This document shows positions 6,859-12,853 of a stretch of DNA of 12,853 nt, one piece after another (positions within the stretch are counted from its first letter, which is position 1; each line of letters opens with the position of its first letter). Below the pieces are notes generated by a model. The model made no database searches. It saw nothing but the letters and a program-made list of their open reading frames with translations, and was not told where the DNA came from. Location of the stretch: the NCBI GenBank assembly GCA_002332795.1, contig DDBP01000178.1, positions 1 to 12,853 of the forward strand. The letters run 5' to 3'. The DNA comes from Anaerolineales bacterium UBA2029. GTDB taxonomy: Bacteria; Chloroflexota; Anaerolineae; Aggregatilineales; Aggregatilineaceae. The position numbers were made by a program, and so were the translations under genes.

Positions 6859-7598
6859 TAGACCGCGCCGTCTTCATACTCGTTTTCGCCGCGCAGCAGT
6901 TGCAGGATGAACGCGCCCGCCTGTCCCAGGAAGGTCGCGCCCACCGCCAGCTTGACGAACGGGATAGCCCATTTGCGCCAGAAGACTTCTGCGGGCAGGT
7001 CTTTGCGCGGCTGCGGCGAGACCTGCACCGCCGAGGCATCCGGCGGGGCCAGGTAGAACGTCATCGGGCCGGTGTCCACCTCCGCCGTGATGGGCCGGTA
7101 GACCACCTGCCCCTTGATGGCGCGGCTGACCGGACTCTCTGGATCGTTGAAGTCGCCGAAGAGACGCGCGCCGCCGATGCAGGTCGCCACGCAGGCGGGC
7201 AGTTCGCCGCGATCCACGCGATGGAAGCAGGCGCTGCACTTGTCGGCCTTGCCCGTCACTTCGTTGCGGAAGCGCACCTGATAGGGGCAGGCGTTGACGC
7301 ACAGCCCGCAGCCGATGCACGCTTCTTCGTCAATGAGCACCAGCCCGTCTTCGCGTTTGAAGGTGGCCCCGGTGGGGCAGGCATCCACACACCAGGGGTC
7401 TTCGCAGTGATGGCACTGCACGGGCACCCATGTCTGCGTCACGGCGGGGAAGGTGCCCTGCGGCCCGTCGGTGTGTACCCAGATGCGCGTCTGCCCCGGC
7501 GGGGTGTTCCATTCGGCGCGGCAGGCCACCAGGCAGGCCCGGCAATCTATGCAGCGCCGGGGATCGATCACAAAGCCGTATTTCTTGATGTCAGCCAT
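6858..7598 (-). CDS. Four-cluster [4Fe-4S] subunit with C-terminal membrane anchor
   Basis: A 246-residue electron-transfer subunit of the DmsB/PhsB/FdnH type. All sixteen cysteines expected for four [4Fe-4S] clusters are present: C16/19/22/26, C62/65/70/74, C94/97/100/104 and C121/124/136/140. A hydrophobic helix at about 211-235 would anchor it in the membrane, as in FdnH; many PsrB/PhsB-like subunits lack it. There is no export signal of its own, so it is expected to cross the membrane with the TAT-bearing catalytic subunit. The start at 7598 follows an AAGGAGG site (7606-7612) that overlaps the stop of the molybdoenzyme gene. It would pass electrons between the molybdenum site and the cytochrome b hemes. 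Confidence 0.93.
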   Translation of the reverse strand: MADIKKYGFVIDPRRCIDCRACLVACRAEWNTPPGQTRIWVHTDGPQGTFPAVTQTWVPVQCHHCEDPWCVDACPTGATFKREDGLVLIDEEACIGCGLCVNACPYQVRFRNEVTGKADKCSACFHRVDRGELPACVATCIGGARLFGDFNDPESPVSRAIKGQVVYRPITAEVDTGPMTFYLAPPDASAVQVSPQPRKDLPAEVFWRKWAIPFVKLAVGATFLGQAGAFILQLLRGENEYEDGAV

Positions 7599-7611
7599 CG
7601 GCGCGCCTCCT

Positions 7612-9828
7612 TCACACCTTCTCCACCGTGACAAAGGTCTGCGTCAGCGCCTGCCCGCCGCTGATGGGATCGGTGAAGGTCAGGTGCAGGTCGCTGTCGG
7701 ATGCGCCGCGCCCGAACGCCTTGCGCAGGCCGCGGCTCTCGTGCCCGAAGCCCGGCGTCAGGTAGACGCAGTCTGGGCGAATACCCTCGGTCAGCCAGAC
7801 CTCGATCTCCACCGAACCAGCAGGGCTGGTCACCCGCACGCGGTCACCGTTGGCGATGCCACGTTCCGCCGCTTTGGACGGGTGCATCCACAACTGATTG
7901 GTGGGGCGCACTTCGTGCAGGTAGGCGTTGTTCTGCGTGGCGAACTGCGTGTGCTGGCCCACCTTGCCGGTGAGCAGGTAGAACTCGTTTTCGCCCGGCT
8001 CCGGCGGATCGTACCAGCGCGGGATGGCATCGTAACCGGCGTTGCGCAGCGTCTCGCTGGCCAGTTCGACCTTGCCGCTGGGTGTGTCCCAGCGATAGGT
8101 CGGGCCTTCGTAGCCGTCGGGCACCTCGAAGTAGCCCGTCTGCTTGAGCTGATCGAGGGTGACGCCCAGTTGTTCCGTCCAGGGTTTGAGTTGCTGGCGC
8201 AGGTAATCTTCTTCGTCCTCGTACTGGAAGTAGTCGCCCAGGCCCAGCCGCTCGCCCAGTTGCTTGTAAATCCACAGGGCGCTGCGCGACTGCCCGCGCG
8301 GCTCGATCACCGGCTGACGCAGGAAGACGCGCCGCCCCACTGCGTGCAGCGGATCGTAGCGCTCCAGGTAGGTGGCCTCCGGCAATACCACGTCGGCATA
8401 CCAGGCGCTGTCGTTCATGATGATGTCCATCACCACCACCAGGCCCAGCTTCTGGAAGGCGGCGCGCGTCTTCTGGCGCTCCGGCAGGCTCATCATGGGG
8501 TTCTGGCGGGCGATGAACCAGCCGTGCGCCTGATAGGGTTCGCCGGTGAGGATGGCGTCGCGCAGTTCCTGGAAGACGCCCAGCTTGGGCGGCACGAACT
8601 TGTACTTCCACGGCACGCCGTCCAATCGCGCCGCGCGGATGGGCGGGTAGCCGGGCTGCGGCGGCTTGCCCAGCGGGATGGCCGGTTCGGAAAGGAACAT
8701 GCAGTCGCCCTGCTGCGGGCACAACCCCTGCAGCGCGTTGAGGATGGCGATGGCCCGTTCGGTGTGAAAACTGTTGATGAAGTTGCTGGTGCGCCAGCCA
8801 GGGTGCGCGAAGGCGTTGGGGCGATTCTCGGCGAACTCGTGCGCGATGCGATAGATCGTCGCCTCTGGAATCTCGGTGATCTTCGCCGCCCAGGCGGGGG
8901 TGTATTCCTGCACGCCCTCGGCCAGCTCGTCGAAGCCCACGGTATATTGCGAGACGAACCACTTGTCGTATAGCTCGTCGCGGATCATCACGTGGATCAG
9001 CGCCAGGATGAAGGCGCTGTCCGTCCCCGGCTTGATCGGCAACCATTCAGCCGCTTTGGCCGCCGTCTCGCTGAAGCGCGGGTCCAGGTAGACTACGTGC
9101 GCGCCCGCGGCGATGCGCTGCATCAGCGCGCGCGTCTCGCTGGTAGAAATGCCACCGAACAGGTTGCGCCCGGTGAGGATGATGTAGTTCATGCCGTCGT
9201 AGCGCCGCGCCGGTTCTTCGATGCCGTAGGTCAGCAGGTGCGCGGTGACCATGGCGTTGAAGCACAGGCTGCGCTGCGTGCCGTAGTTGGGCGAGCCGTA
9301 GCCGTAGAGCAGGTTCTCGAAGAGCGGCTGACTGAGGTTGTGCGTGCTGGAGAAGATCATCGCCTCCGGGCCGAAGTTCTCTTTGATCTTGAGCATCTTG
9401 TCGGCCACGTAGTCGAGCGCCTCGTCCCAACTGACTTTGCGGAAGCGCCCGCTCCCGCGCTCGCCCACGCGCATCAGCGGGTCGAGCACGCGATCTTCGT
9501 CGTAGGTCATCATCAGCCCGGCCTGCCCGCGCGCGCACAGATAGCCCTCTGAATGCGGGTGATCGGGGTTGCCTTCCAGCTTCTCGATCACCCCATCGAT
9601 GACTTTGGCGCGCACGCCGCAGCGCCAGACGCACATTTCGCACAGGGCAGGGACGATCTTGTCGGCATACGATCCCGGCAGATGGCCCACGCTGCCGCCC
9701 GCTTCGGCGCGACGGATGTCGCCGATGCCAGAGCCGACGATGGCCACGCCGGTACCCGCCAGGCCCGCCGCCTGCAGGAACTTGCGCCGGTTGAGGCGCG
9801 GGACGTTTTCCGATGGTTGGTCGCTCAT
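7612..9828 (-). CDS. TAT-exported molybdopterin oxidoreductase, PhsA/PsrA-like catalytic subunit
   Basis: A 738-residue DMSO-reductase-family enzyme. The twin-arginine signal NRRKFLQAAG (13-22) sends the folded protein outside the cytoplasm. A [4Fe-4S] motif follows at C63, C66, C70 and C98. C189, in a GSPNYGTQRSLC context, is the likely molybdenum ligand; Cys there fits the polysulfide/thiosulfate/tetrathionate/arsenate reductase branch rather than Ser (DMSO) or Asp (nitrate). The DVVLPEATYLERYD segment and the C-terminal dinucleotide-binding domain (about 620-738, FGH...AFGRGASD) are also PhsA/PsrA-like. Partners are an FdnH-like ferredoxin and an FdnI-like cytochrome b rather than an NrfD-type PsrC. 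Adjacent YeeE/YedE genes favour a sulfur substrate. Exact substrate and direction are inference. It follows the second YeeE gene by nine bases. Confidence 0.93.
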   Translation of the reverse strand: MSDQPSENVPRLNRRKFLQAAGLAGTGVAIVGSGIGDIRRAEAGGSVGHLPGSYADKIVPALCEMCVWRCGVRAKVIDGVIEKLEGNPDHPHSEGYLCARGQAGLMMTYDEDRVLDPLMRVGERGSGRFRKVSWDEALDYVADKMLKIKENFGPEAMIFSSTHNLSQPLFENLLYGYGSPNYGTQRSLCFNAMVTAHLLTYGIEEPARRYDGMNYIILTGRNLFGGISTSETRALMQRIAAGAHVVYLDPRFSETAAKAAEWLPIKPGTDSAFILALIHVMIRDELYDKWFVSQYTVGFDELAEGVQEYTPAWAAKITEIPEATIYRIAHEFAENRPNAFAHPGWRTSNFINSFHTERAIAILNALQGLCPQQGDCMFLSEPAIPLGKPPQPGYPPIRAARLDGVPWKYKFVPPKLGVFQELRDAILTGEPYQAHGWFIARQNPMMSLPERQKTRAAFQKLGLVVVMDIIMNDSAWYADVVLPEATYLERYDPLHAVGRRVFLRQPVIEPRGQSRSALWIYKQLGERLGLGDYFQYEDEEDYLRQQLKPWTEQLGVTLDQLKQTGYFEVPDGYEGPTYRWDTPSGKVELASETLRNAGYDAIPRWYDPPEPGENEFYLLTGKVGQHTQFATQNNAYLHEVRPTNQLWMHPSKAAERGIANGDRVRVTSPAGSVEIEVWLTEGIRPDCVYLTPGFGHESRGLRKAFGRGASDSDLHLTFTDPISGGQALTQTFVTVEKV

Positions 9829-9837
9829 GGCTTCTCC

Positions 9838-10431
9838 CTAGCTTTCTGCCATCAGGCGATCTTTGCGGCGCAGGTTCAGGCGCTGAATCAGGTAGAGCAT
9901 CAAGATGATGGCCTCGGCGAAGACCAGCACCGTCAGCACCGAACTCAACCCCCACAGTTCGGGCAGCTTGGCGTTGCCATAGTCCTTGAAACCGGCGAAC
10001 AGGTCGGTGATCGTCGGGTAGAGGAAACCGTAGAGCAGCGCGCCGGTCAGGAAGCCGCCGAAGCCGGGGATGAGATAGTCGAGCTGTCCGCGCGCCGCGC
10101 CGGAGACCATCGTGCCGGGGCACATGCCCACCAGCGCCATGCCTACGCCAAAGAGCAGTCCACCCACGAAATTCTTGATGGGCACGGTGGGCGTGATCGC
10201 CGTCAATTCGACCTCGCCCGCCCACACCAGCAGGTAGATGCCAACCATGCCGGTGACCATGGCGCTCATCATGAACTTGAGCACGGCCAGGTCGGTGAAG
10301 CGGAAGACGTTGACGATCTTGTGATAGCGGGTCATGCCGCCCTTATCCAGGGCAAAGCCGAACAGGAAGCCCATGATCAGCGCGATCGCGATCGGTCCCA
10401 ATTCCCATACAGACTGATCGAGCGGTTCCAT
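9838..10431 (-). CDS. YeeE/YedE-family membrane protein, second half
   Basis: A 197-residue polytopic membrane protein with about five hydrophobic segments (12-28, 50-72, 85-104, 118-138, 160-182). It carries the YeeE/YedE signature GMCPGT with C104 in a membrane segment. In characterised full-length family members (TsuA/YeeE) membrane-embedded cysteines relay thiosulfate ions through the protein. Here the usual double-length protein is encoded as two genes, three bases apart, so this product probably forms a heterodimer with the preceding one, as in two-gene PmpAB-type systems. A GGAGG site in the last codons of the upstream gene precedes the ATG. The transported species is inferred to be thiosulfate or another sulfur compound. 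Confidence 0.87.
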   Translation of the reverse strand: MEPLDQSVWELGPIAIALIMGFLFGFALDKGGMTRYHKIVNVFRFTDLAVLKFMMSAMVTGMVGIYLLVWAGEVELTAITPTVPIKNFVGGLLFGVGMALVGMCPGTMVSGAARGQLDYLIPGFGGFLTGALLYGFLYPTITDLFAGFKDYGNAKLPELWGLSSVLTVLVFAEAIILMLYLIQRLNLRRKDRLMAES

Positions 10432-10434
10432 GGT

Positions 10435-11046
10435 CTAATACCTCCGCCGGTAAACCAGCAACGCCGTCACGATGCCAGAAATGAACATGCCAGGGATGAA
10501 GAGGAACGCCGCGGGGGTCAGTTGCACACCGCCGGAAATGGCCAGTCCGCTGGTACATCCGCCGGCGATGCCCGCCGCGATCTGCAGGATGATCCCCCCG
10601 ATGAAGACCAGCAGCCAGCGTTTCCACGGCTGCGGCCCGAAGACTGTCTGCCATTGCGTCGTGTGCGGCATGACGCTGATCCGAAAGCCGCCCGACAGCA
10701 ACGCCGAGGTCAGCGATCCCAGGAATATCCCCACGATCATCCACACCTGCCAGGTGATGCCCTTGGGCATGGTGAAGGCGAAGTACACGAACTGTTCTTC
10801 CAGGCCCTTGCGCGGCACGGTGATGGGCGCGCCCCCTTCCACCACCACTTTCTGCGTGCCGGTGAGTTCCTGCCCCAGGTAGGCCGCCAGATTCTGGAAG
10901 CTGCCGGAGGCGCCGGGCATACGGGCGGGCATGTCGTCCAGCTTGGTGGTAGACCACAGCGTCAAGATCGCCACCAACCCCAGCAGCGCCCCGGCTACAT
11001 AGGGTGACCACAGGTCGCGGCGCAGATAGGCAATCACAGCGCGCAT
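10435..11046 (-). CDS. YeeE/YedE-family membrane protein, first half
   Basis: A 203-residue membrane protein with the other YeeE/YedE signature, GGCTSG, with C164. Hydrophobic segments are at about 15-32, 101-118, 143-165 and 178-199. The stretch between the first two (about 33-97) is a long hydrophilic loop unusual for the compact YeeE fold and may face outside, where it could meet the neighbouring cytochrome. The start has an AAGGAGA site at good spacing. With the next gene it completes the two cysteine motifs of a full-length YeeE. Both sit between a triheme cytochrome and a molybdoenzyme, which ties sulfur transport to electron transfer in one operon. Confidence 0.87.
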   Translation of the reverse strand: MRAVIAYLRRDLWSPYVAGALLGLVAILTLWSTTKLDDMPARMPGASGSFQNLAAYLGQELTGTQKVVVEGGAPITVPRKGLEEQFVYFAFTMPKGITWQVWMIVGIFLGSLTSALLSGGFRISVMPHTTQWQTVFGPQPWKRWLLVFIGGIILQIAAGIAGGCTSGLAISGGVQLTPAAFLFIPGMFISGIVTALLVYRRRY

Positions 11047-11076
11047 GATGAGTTCTCCTTTCTGTCCATGTCCGCC

Positions 11077-11835
11077 CTACAGGTCGCGCAGATCGCGCTC
11101 GTCCACGGGACGATCCAGTCCCGGAATCTCGGCGGGGGCGACCGGCGGCGGCGCGTCGGGATCGCCGAAGAGGAAAGGCGATTCGCGCAGTTCGCGGATG
11201 GTGTGGCTCAGCCCCTCGAACCGCCAGACCGAAATGGCGAGCGCCCCGCCCAGGAAGACCGCCATCACCGCCAGCAGGCCGTTTTTCCAGTCCGGCGGGT
11301 CCTGCTTGCCGAGCACGTCGCGTTCGTAGCGGCGGTTGTAGTCCAGCAGCACCACGGCTTCGCCCTCGGCTCCCAACGGCGGCGGCGCGTAGATAGCAGT
11401 TGCCGCGGCGGAGATAGCCGCTTCGTTGGCGGCGGTGTCACCGCCCGTCGCTCCGCCGCCGAGCGTCACGCCCAGCGCGTCGGCATAGACCTGCGCTTTC
11501 TGGGCGTAGTCGGCGGGGTGACAGGATGCGCAACTCAAGCCGGGGTCTTGCAGCGGGTAGAACATGTCGGCGTGCGCCAGGCTGGCGTCGGTGGCCTGCA
11601 CATTGCCCCCGTGACAGAACTGGCAGAAATCGCCGAAAGCGTGTGCGATATGCCAGTCGCCCGATGTGTTGACCGGATATTTCTGGTTGACCTCGTGACA
11701 GTTCTTGCACGACGACGCCTGCGAGCCGCACTGCGCCGCGGCGGGCGCGGGCGTCAGCAACCAGAGTCCACCGGTCAACACCAGCGCCAGGCCCAGCAGG
11801 GCCAGGGTGGGGATGAAGAGCCGGTGTGGACGCAT
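11077..11835 (-). CDS. Membrane-anchored triheme cytochrome c
   Basis: A 252-residue exported multiheme cytochrome. An N-terminal signal sequence (about 5-34, AAAQ end) is followed by three heme-binding sites: CKNCH at 43-47, CQFCH at 71-75 and CASCH at 102-106. Histidines H62, H65 and H88 lie between them and could serve as distal ligands for bis-His hemes. An Ala/Gly-rich spacer follows, then one membrane helix (about 185-204) and a 45-residue Pro/acid-rich tail, probably cytoplasmic. It is not a NapC/NrfH protein by heme number or layout. GAGGAGG lies close before the ATG. As first structural gene after arsR, it likely exchanges electrons with the molybdoenzyme complex or accepts them from a sulfur species. 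No named family is recognised with confidence. Confidence 0.88.
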   Translation of the reverse strand: MRPHRLFIPTLALLGLALVLTGGLWLLTPAPAAAQCGSQASSCKNCHEVNQKYPVNTSGDWHIAHAFGDFCQFCHGGNVQATDASLAHADMFYPLQDPGLSCASCHPADYAQKAQVYADALGVTLGGGATGGDTAANEAAISAAATAIYAPPPLGAEGEAVVLLDYNRRYERDVLGKQDPPDWKNGLLAVMAVFLGGALAISVWRFEGLSHTIRELRESPFLFGDPDAPPPVAPAEIPGLDRPVDERDLRDL

Positions 11836-11846
11836 ACCTCCTCCTC

Positions 11847-11874
11847 AAAAAACGCAAAGCGCCCCCAGGGGGCG
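11847..11874 (-). terminator. Terminator-like hairpin between arsR and the cytochrome gene
   Basis: A six-bp GC stem (11860-11865 with 11869-11874, 3-base loop) starts 11 bases after the arsR stop. On the leftward strand it is followed by CTTTGCG and then six T residues. The T-tract is displaced by several bases, so termination is probably partial. It would set arsR apart from the following genes or act as an attenuator just before their ribosome site. Confidence 0.5.
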
Positions 11875-11884
11875 TCAGACCAGA

Positions 11885-12253
11885 CTATTTGCTGCCCGCC
11901 TGAGCGTCGCTGACCGCCACGACCCGCGCCGCTTCCTGCACCAGATCGTGCAGGATGGCGCGCATGATCTCCAGCGCCTCGATGATGCGTGGATCGCGCA
12001 GGGCGTAGTAGACCGTCTGCCCCTGCCGCTCTTTGATCACCAGGCCACCGACCAGCAGCGCGTTGAGGTGCCGCGAGACGGTAGACTGCGGGAAGCCGAG
12101 CTGCTCAGCCAGCTCGACCACGTAGCAGGGGCGTTTGCGCAAGGCATAGAGGATCATCAGGCGGCGGGGATCGCTGATGGCACGGCACAGGCGCTCGTGC
12201 AATAGCTCGAATTCCTGGGCGGGCGGGTCAGCAGCAGGCAGGGGATCGCTCAT
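11885..12253 (-). CDS. ArsR/SmtB-family transcriptional regulator
   Basis: A 122-residue winged-helix repressor, the usual size for the family. The DNA-recognition part is clear: DPRRLMILYAL (28-38), VVELAEQLGFPQSTVSRHLNAL (45-66) as helix-turn-helix, and a wing ending in GQTVYYAL (78-85). There are only two cysteines, C23 and C43. The ELCVCDL metal site of arsenic or cadmium sensors is absent: the corresponding stretch reads YVVEL. A thiol-based sulfur or redox sensor, as in SqrR/BigR relatives, is possible, but a cysteine after the wing as in SqrR is missing. It is the first gene of the sulfur/redox cluster and is likely to repress it and itself. Repeats in its promoter region are candidate operators. 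Regulation of the cluster is inference from position. Confidence 0.9.
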   Translation of the reverse strand: MSDPLPAADPPAQEFELLHERLCRAISDPRRLMILYALRKRPCYVVELAEQLGFPQSTVSRHLNALLVGGLVIKERQGQTVYYALRDPRIIEALEIMRAILHDLVQEAARVVAVSDAQAGSK

Positions 12254-12259
12254 GGAGCA

Positions 12260-12305
12260 ATTCCATCAATGAATGGCGACTTATCGAAGTATCCGCATTA
12301 TCGAA
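12260..12305 (-). promoter_or_regulatory. Candidate operator/promoter of the arsR operon
   Basis: Between the aroE terminator and arsR the leftward strand carries two copies of TTCGATAA (complements of 12298-12305 and 12281-12288) 17 bases apart. The first contains GATAAT, a good -10 hexamer without a clear -35. Nearer the start is ATTC-N7-GAAT (12260-12274), overlapping CCAT-N6-ATGG (12263-12276). It resembles, with one base less spacing, the ATTC-N8-GAAT operator I recall for SqrR-type regulators. The repeats are seen directly; their role is inferred. Confidence 0.4.
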
Positions 12306-12339
12306 TACCTGCATAAATCGCGCATGTTCTGTTTGTCAC

Positions 12340-12372
12340 AAAAAAGACAGGCGGGTTGTCATCCCGCCTGTC
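12340..12372 (-). terminator. Rho-independent terminator after aroE
   Basis: A perfect 10-bp stem, GACAGGCGGG at 12346-12355 with CCCGCCTGTC at 12363-12372, has a 7-base loop. On the leftward strand it is followed directly by six T residues (12340-12345). It lies 26 bases past the aroE stop and separates that gene from the arsR operon on the same strand. Confidence 0.9.
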
Positions 12373-12398
12373 GGATGGGGGTAGCGGTCAATTGGGGG

Positions 12399-12853
12399 CT
12401 ACACGCCCAGTGCCTCGCGCAGCGCCTGCTTCATCACTGCTTCGGGGGCGGGGTGCCCCGTCCACATCTCGAAGCCGATCGCGCCCTGATAGACCAGCAT
12501 GGAGAGTCCGTCGAGCGTGCGCAAGCCGCGCGCCTTTGCCGCGGCGAGCAGGCGCGTCTCCGGCGGATTGAAGACCACGTCGCTGACCAGCATGTGCGTG
12601 GGCGCAGCGCTCAGGTCAACCGGCGGCATCCCATCTACGTCCGGATACAGGCCGATCGAGGTCGCCTGTACCAGGATGTCGGTGTCCTCTGGCACGCGAT
12701 AGACGCCGCGCCACACCTCGAAGGTGACGGGCACGCCCGTGTTGGCGCGCAGGTCGGCGACCATGCCCTCACCGCGTTCCGGTGAGCGGTTGACCACGGT
12801 GAGCTTCGCCGCGCCCGCCAGCGCCAGTTCGGTGGCGACGGCGCGCGCCGCCC
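12399..12853 (-). CDS. aroE: Shikimate dehydrogenase, C-terminal part (cut by window edge)
   Basis: The open frame runs through the right edge, so only about 150 C-terminal residues are present. The first visible residues, GAARAVATEL followed by KLTVVNRS, are the end of the glycine-rich NADP-binding loop and the next strand with its NR pair. Later come QATSIGLYPD (family NATP/S-G-L motif), DVVFNPPETRLL and DGLSMLVYQGAIGFEMWTG, all typical of AroE, which reduces 3-dehydroshikimate to shikimate in aromatic amino acid synthesis. A GTG at 12797 is only an internal Val codon. It is housekeeping and not functionally tied to the redox cluster. A quinate/shikimate dehydrogenase paralogue cannot be excluded without the N-terminal half. 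Confidence 0.9.
   Translation of the reverse strand, partial: AARAVATELALAGAAKLTVVNRSPERGEGMVADLRANTGVPVTFEVWRGVYRVPEDTDILVQATSIGLYPDVDGMPPVDLSAAPTHMLVSDVVFNPPETRLLAAAKARGLRTLDGLSMLVYQGAIGFEMWTGHPAPEAVMKQALREALGV

Noticed and set aside
7453..11007. Long plus-strand open frames (7453-8973 and 9553-11007) opposite the molybdoenzyme and YeeE genes
   Set aside because: They lie antisense to genes with strong family motifs and have low-information composition, so they are shadows of codon bias.
11885..12253. Arsenic or metal resistance function for the ArsR regulator
   Set aside because: The ELCVCDL metal-binding motif is not present and no arsB, arsC or metal transporter gene is nearby.
1..12853. 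CRISPR arrays, tRNA or rRNA genes, insertion sequences
   Set aside because: No regularly spaced repeats, no cloverleaf or rRNA-like stretch and no transposase motif were recognised on either strand.

Overview
The window is a GC-rich bacterial segment and looks chromosomal. The hypothetical secreted protein has a Thr/Pro-rich linker after its signal peptide. The histidine kinase is a soluble multi-PAS/GAF type. A YeeE/YedE pair is combined with a TAT-exported molybdoenzyme and multiheme cytochromes. Together these suggest Chloroflexota, perhaps an Anaerolineae-like lineage. That placement is inference from style; there is no rRNA or other marker in the window.

Layout. Positions 1-61 hold a nested hairpin element of dispersed-repeat type, and nothing is seen from 62 to 222. 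A gene for a secreted protein of unknown function runs leftward (223-900). A 215-base divergent spacer follows, then a rightward two-gene signalling operon: a 1019-residue cytosolic PAS-PAS-GAF-PAS-PAS histidine kinase (1116-4175) overlapping a receiver-histidine kinase hybrid (4153-5259). It ends at a strong rho-independent terminator (5310-5347).

From there to 12253 everything runs leftward as one tightly packed cluster. In transcription order it holds an ArsR-family repressor, a membrane-anchored triheme cytochrome c, two YeeE/YedE half-transporters, a TAT-signal molybdopterin oxidoreductase, a four-cluster ferredoxin subunit with a C-terminal membrane helix, an FdnI/PhsC-type di-heme cytochrome b and a diheme cytochrome c lipoprotein. 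Gaps are 2-49 bases. Upstream of arsR, a terminator (12340-12372) separates it from the 3' end of a shikimate dehydrogenase gene (aroE, cut by the right edge).

How it may work. The molybdoenzyme, ferredoxin and cytochrome b form a thiosulfate/polysulfide-reductase-like (PhsABC-like) respiratory complex facing the outside. The two c-type cytochromes would pass electrons to or from it. The YeeE/YedE pair, a family known to carry thiosulfate or other sulfur species, points to a sulfur substrate. The ArsR-type regulator has only two cysteines and may sense sulfur species or redox state. Substrate and direction (reduction or oxidation) cannot be decided from the sequence. This uncharacterised combination is the most interesting part of the window.
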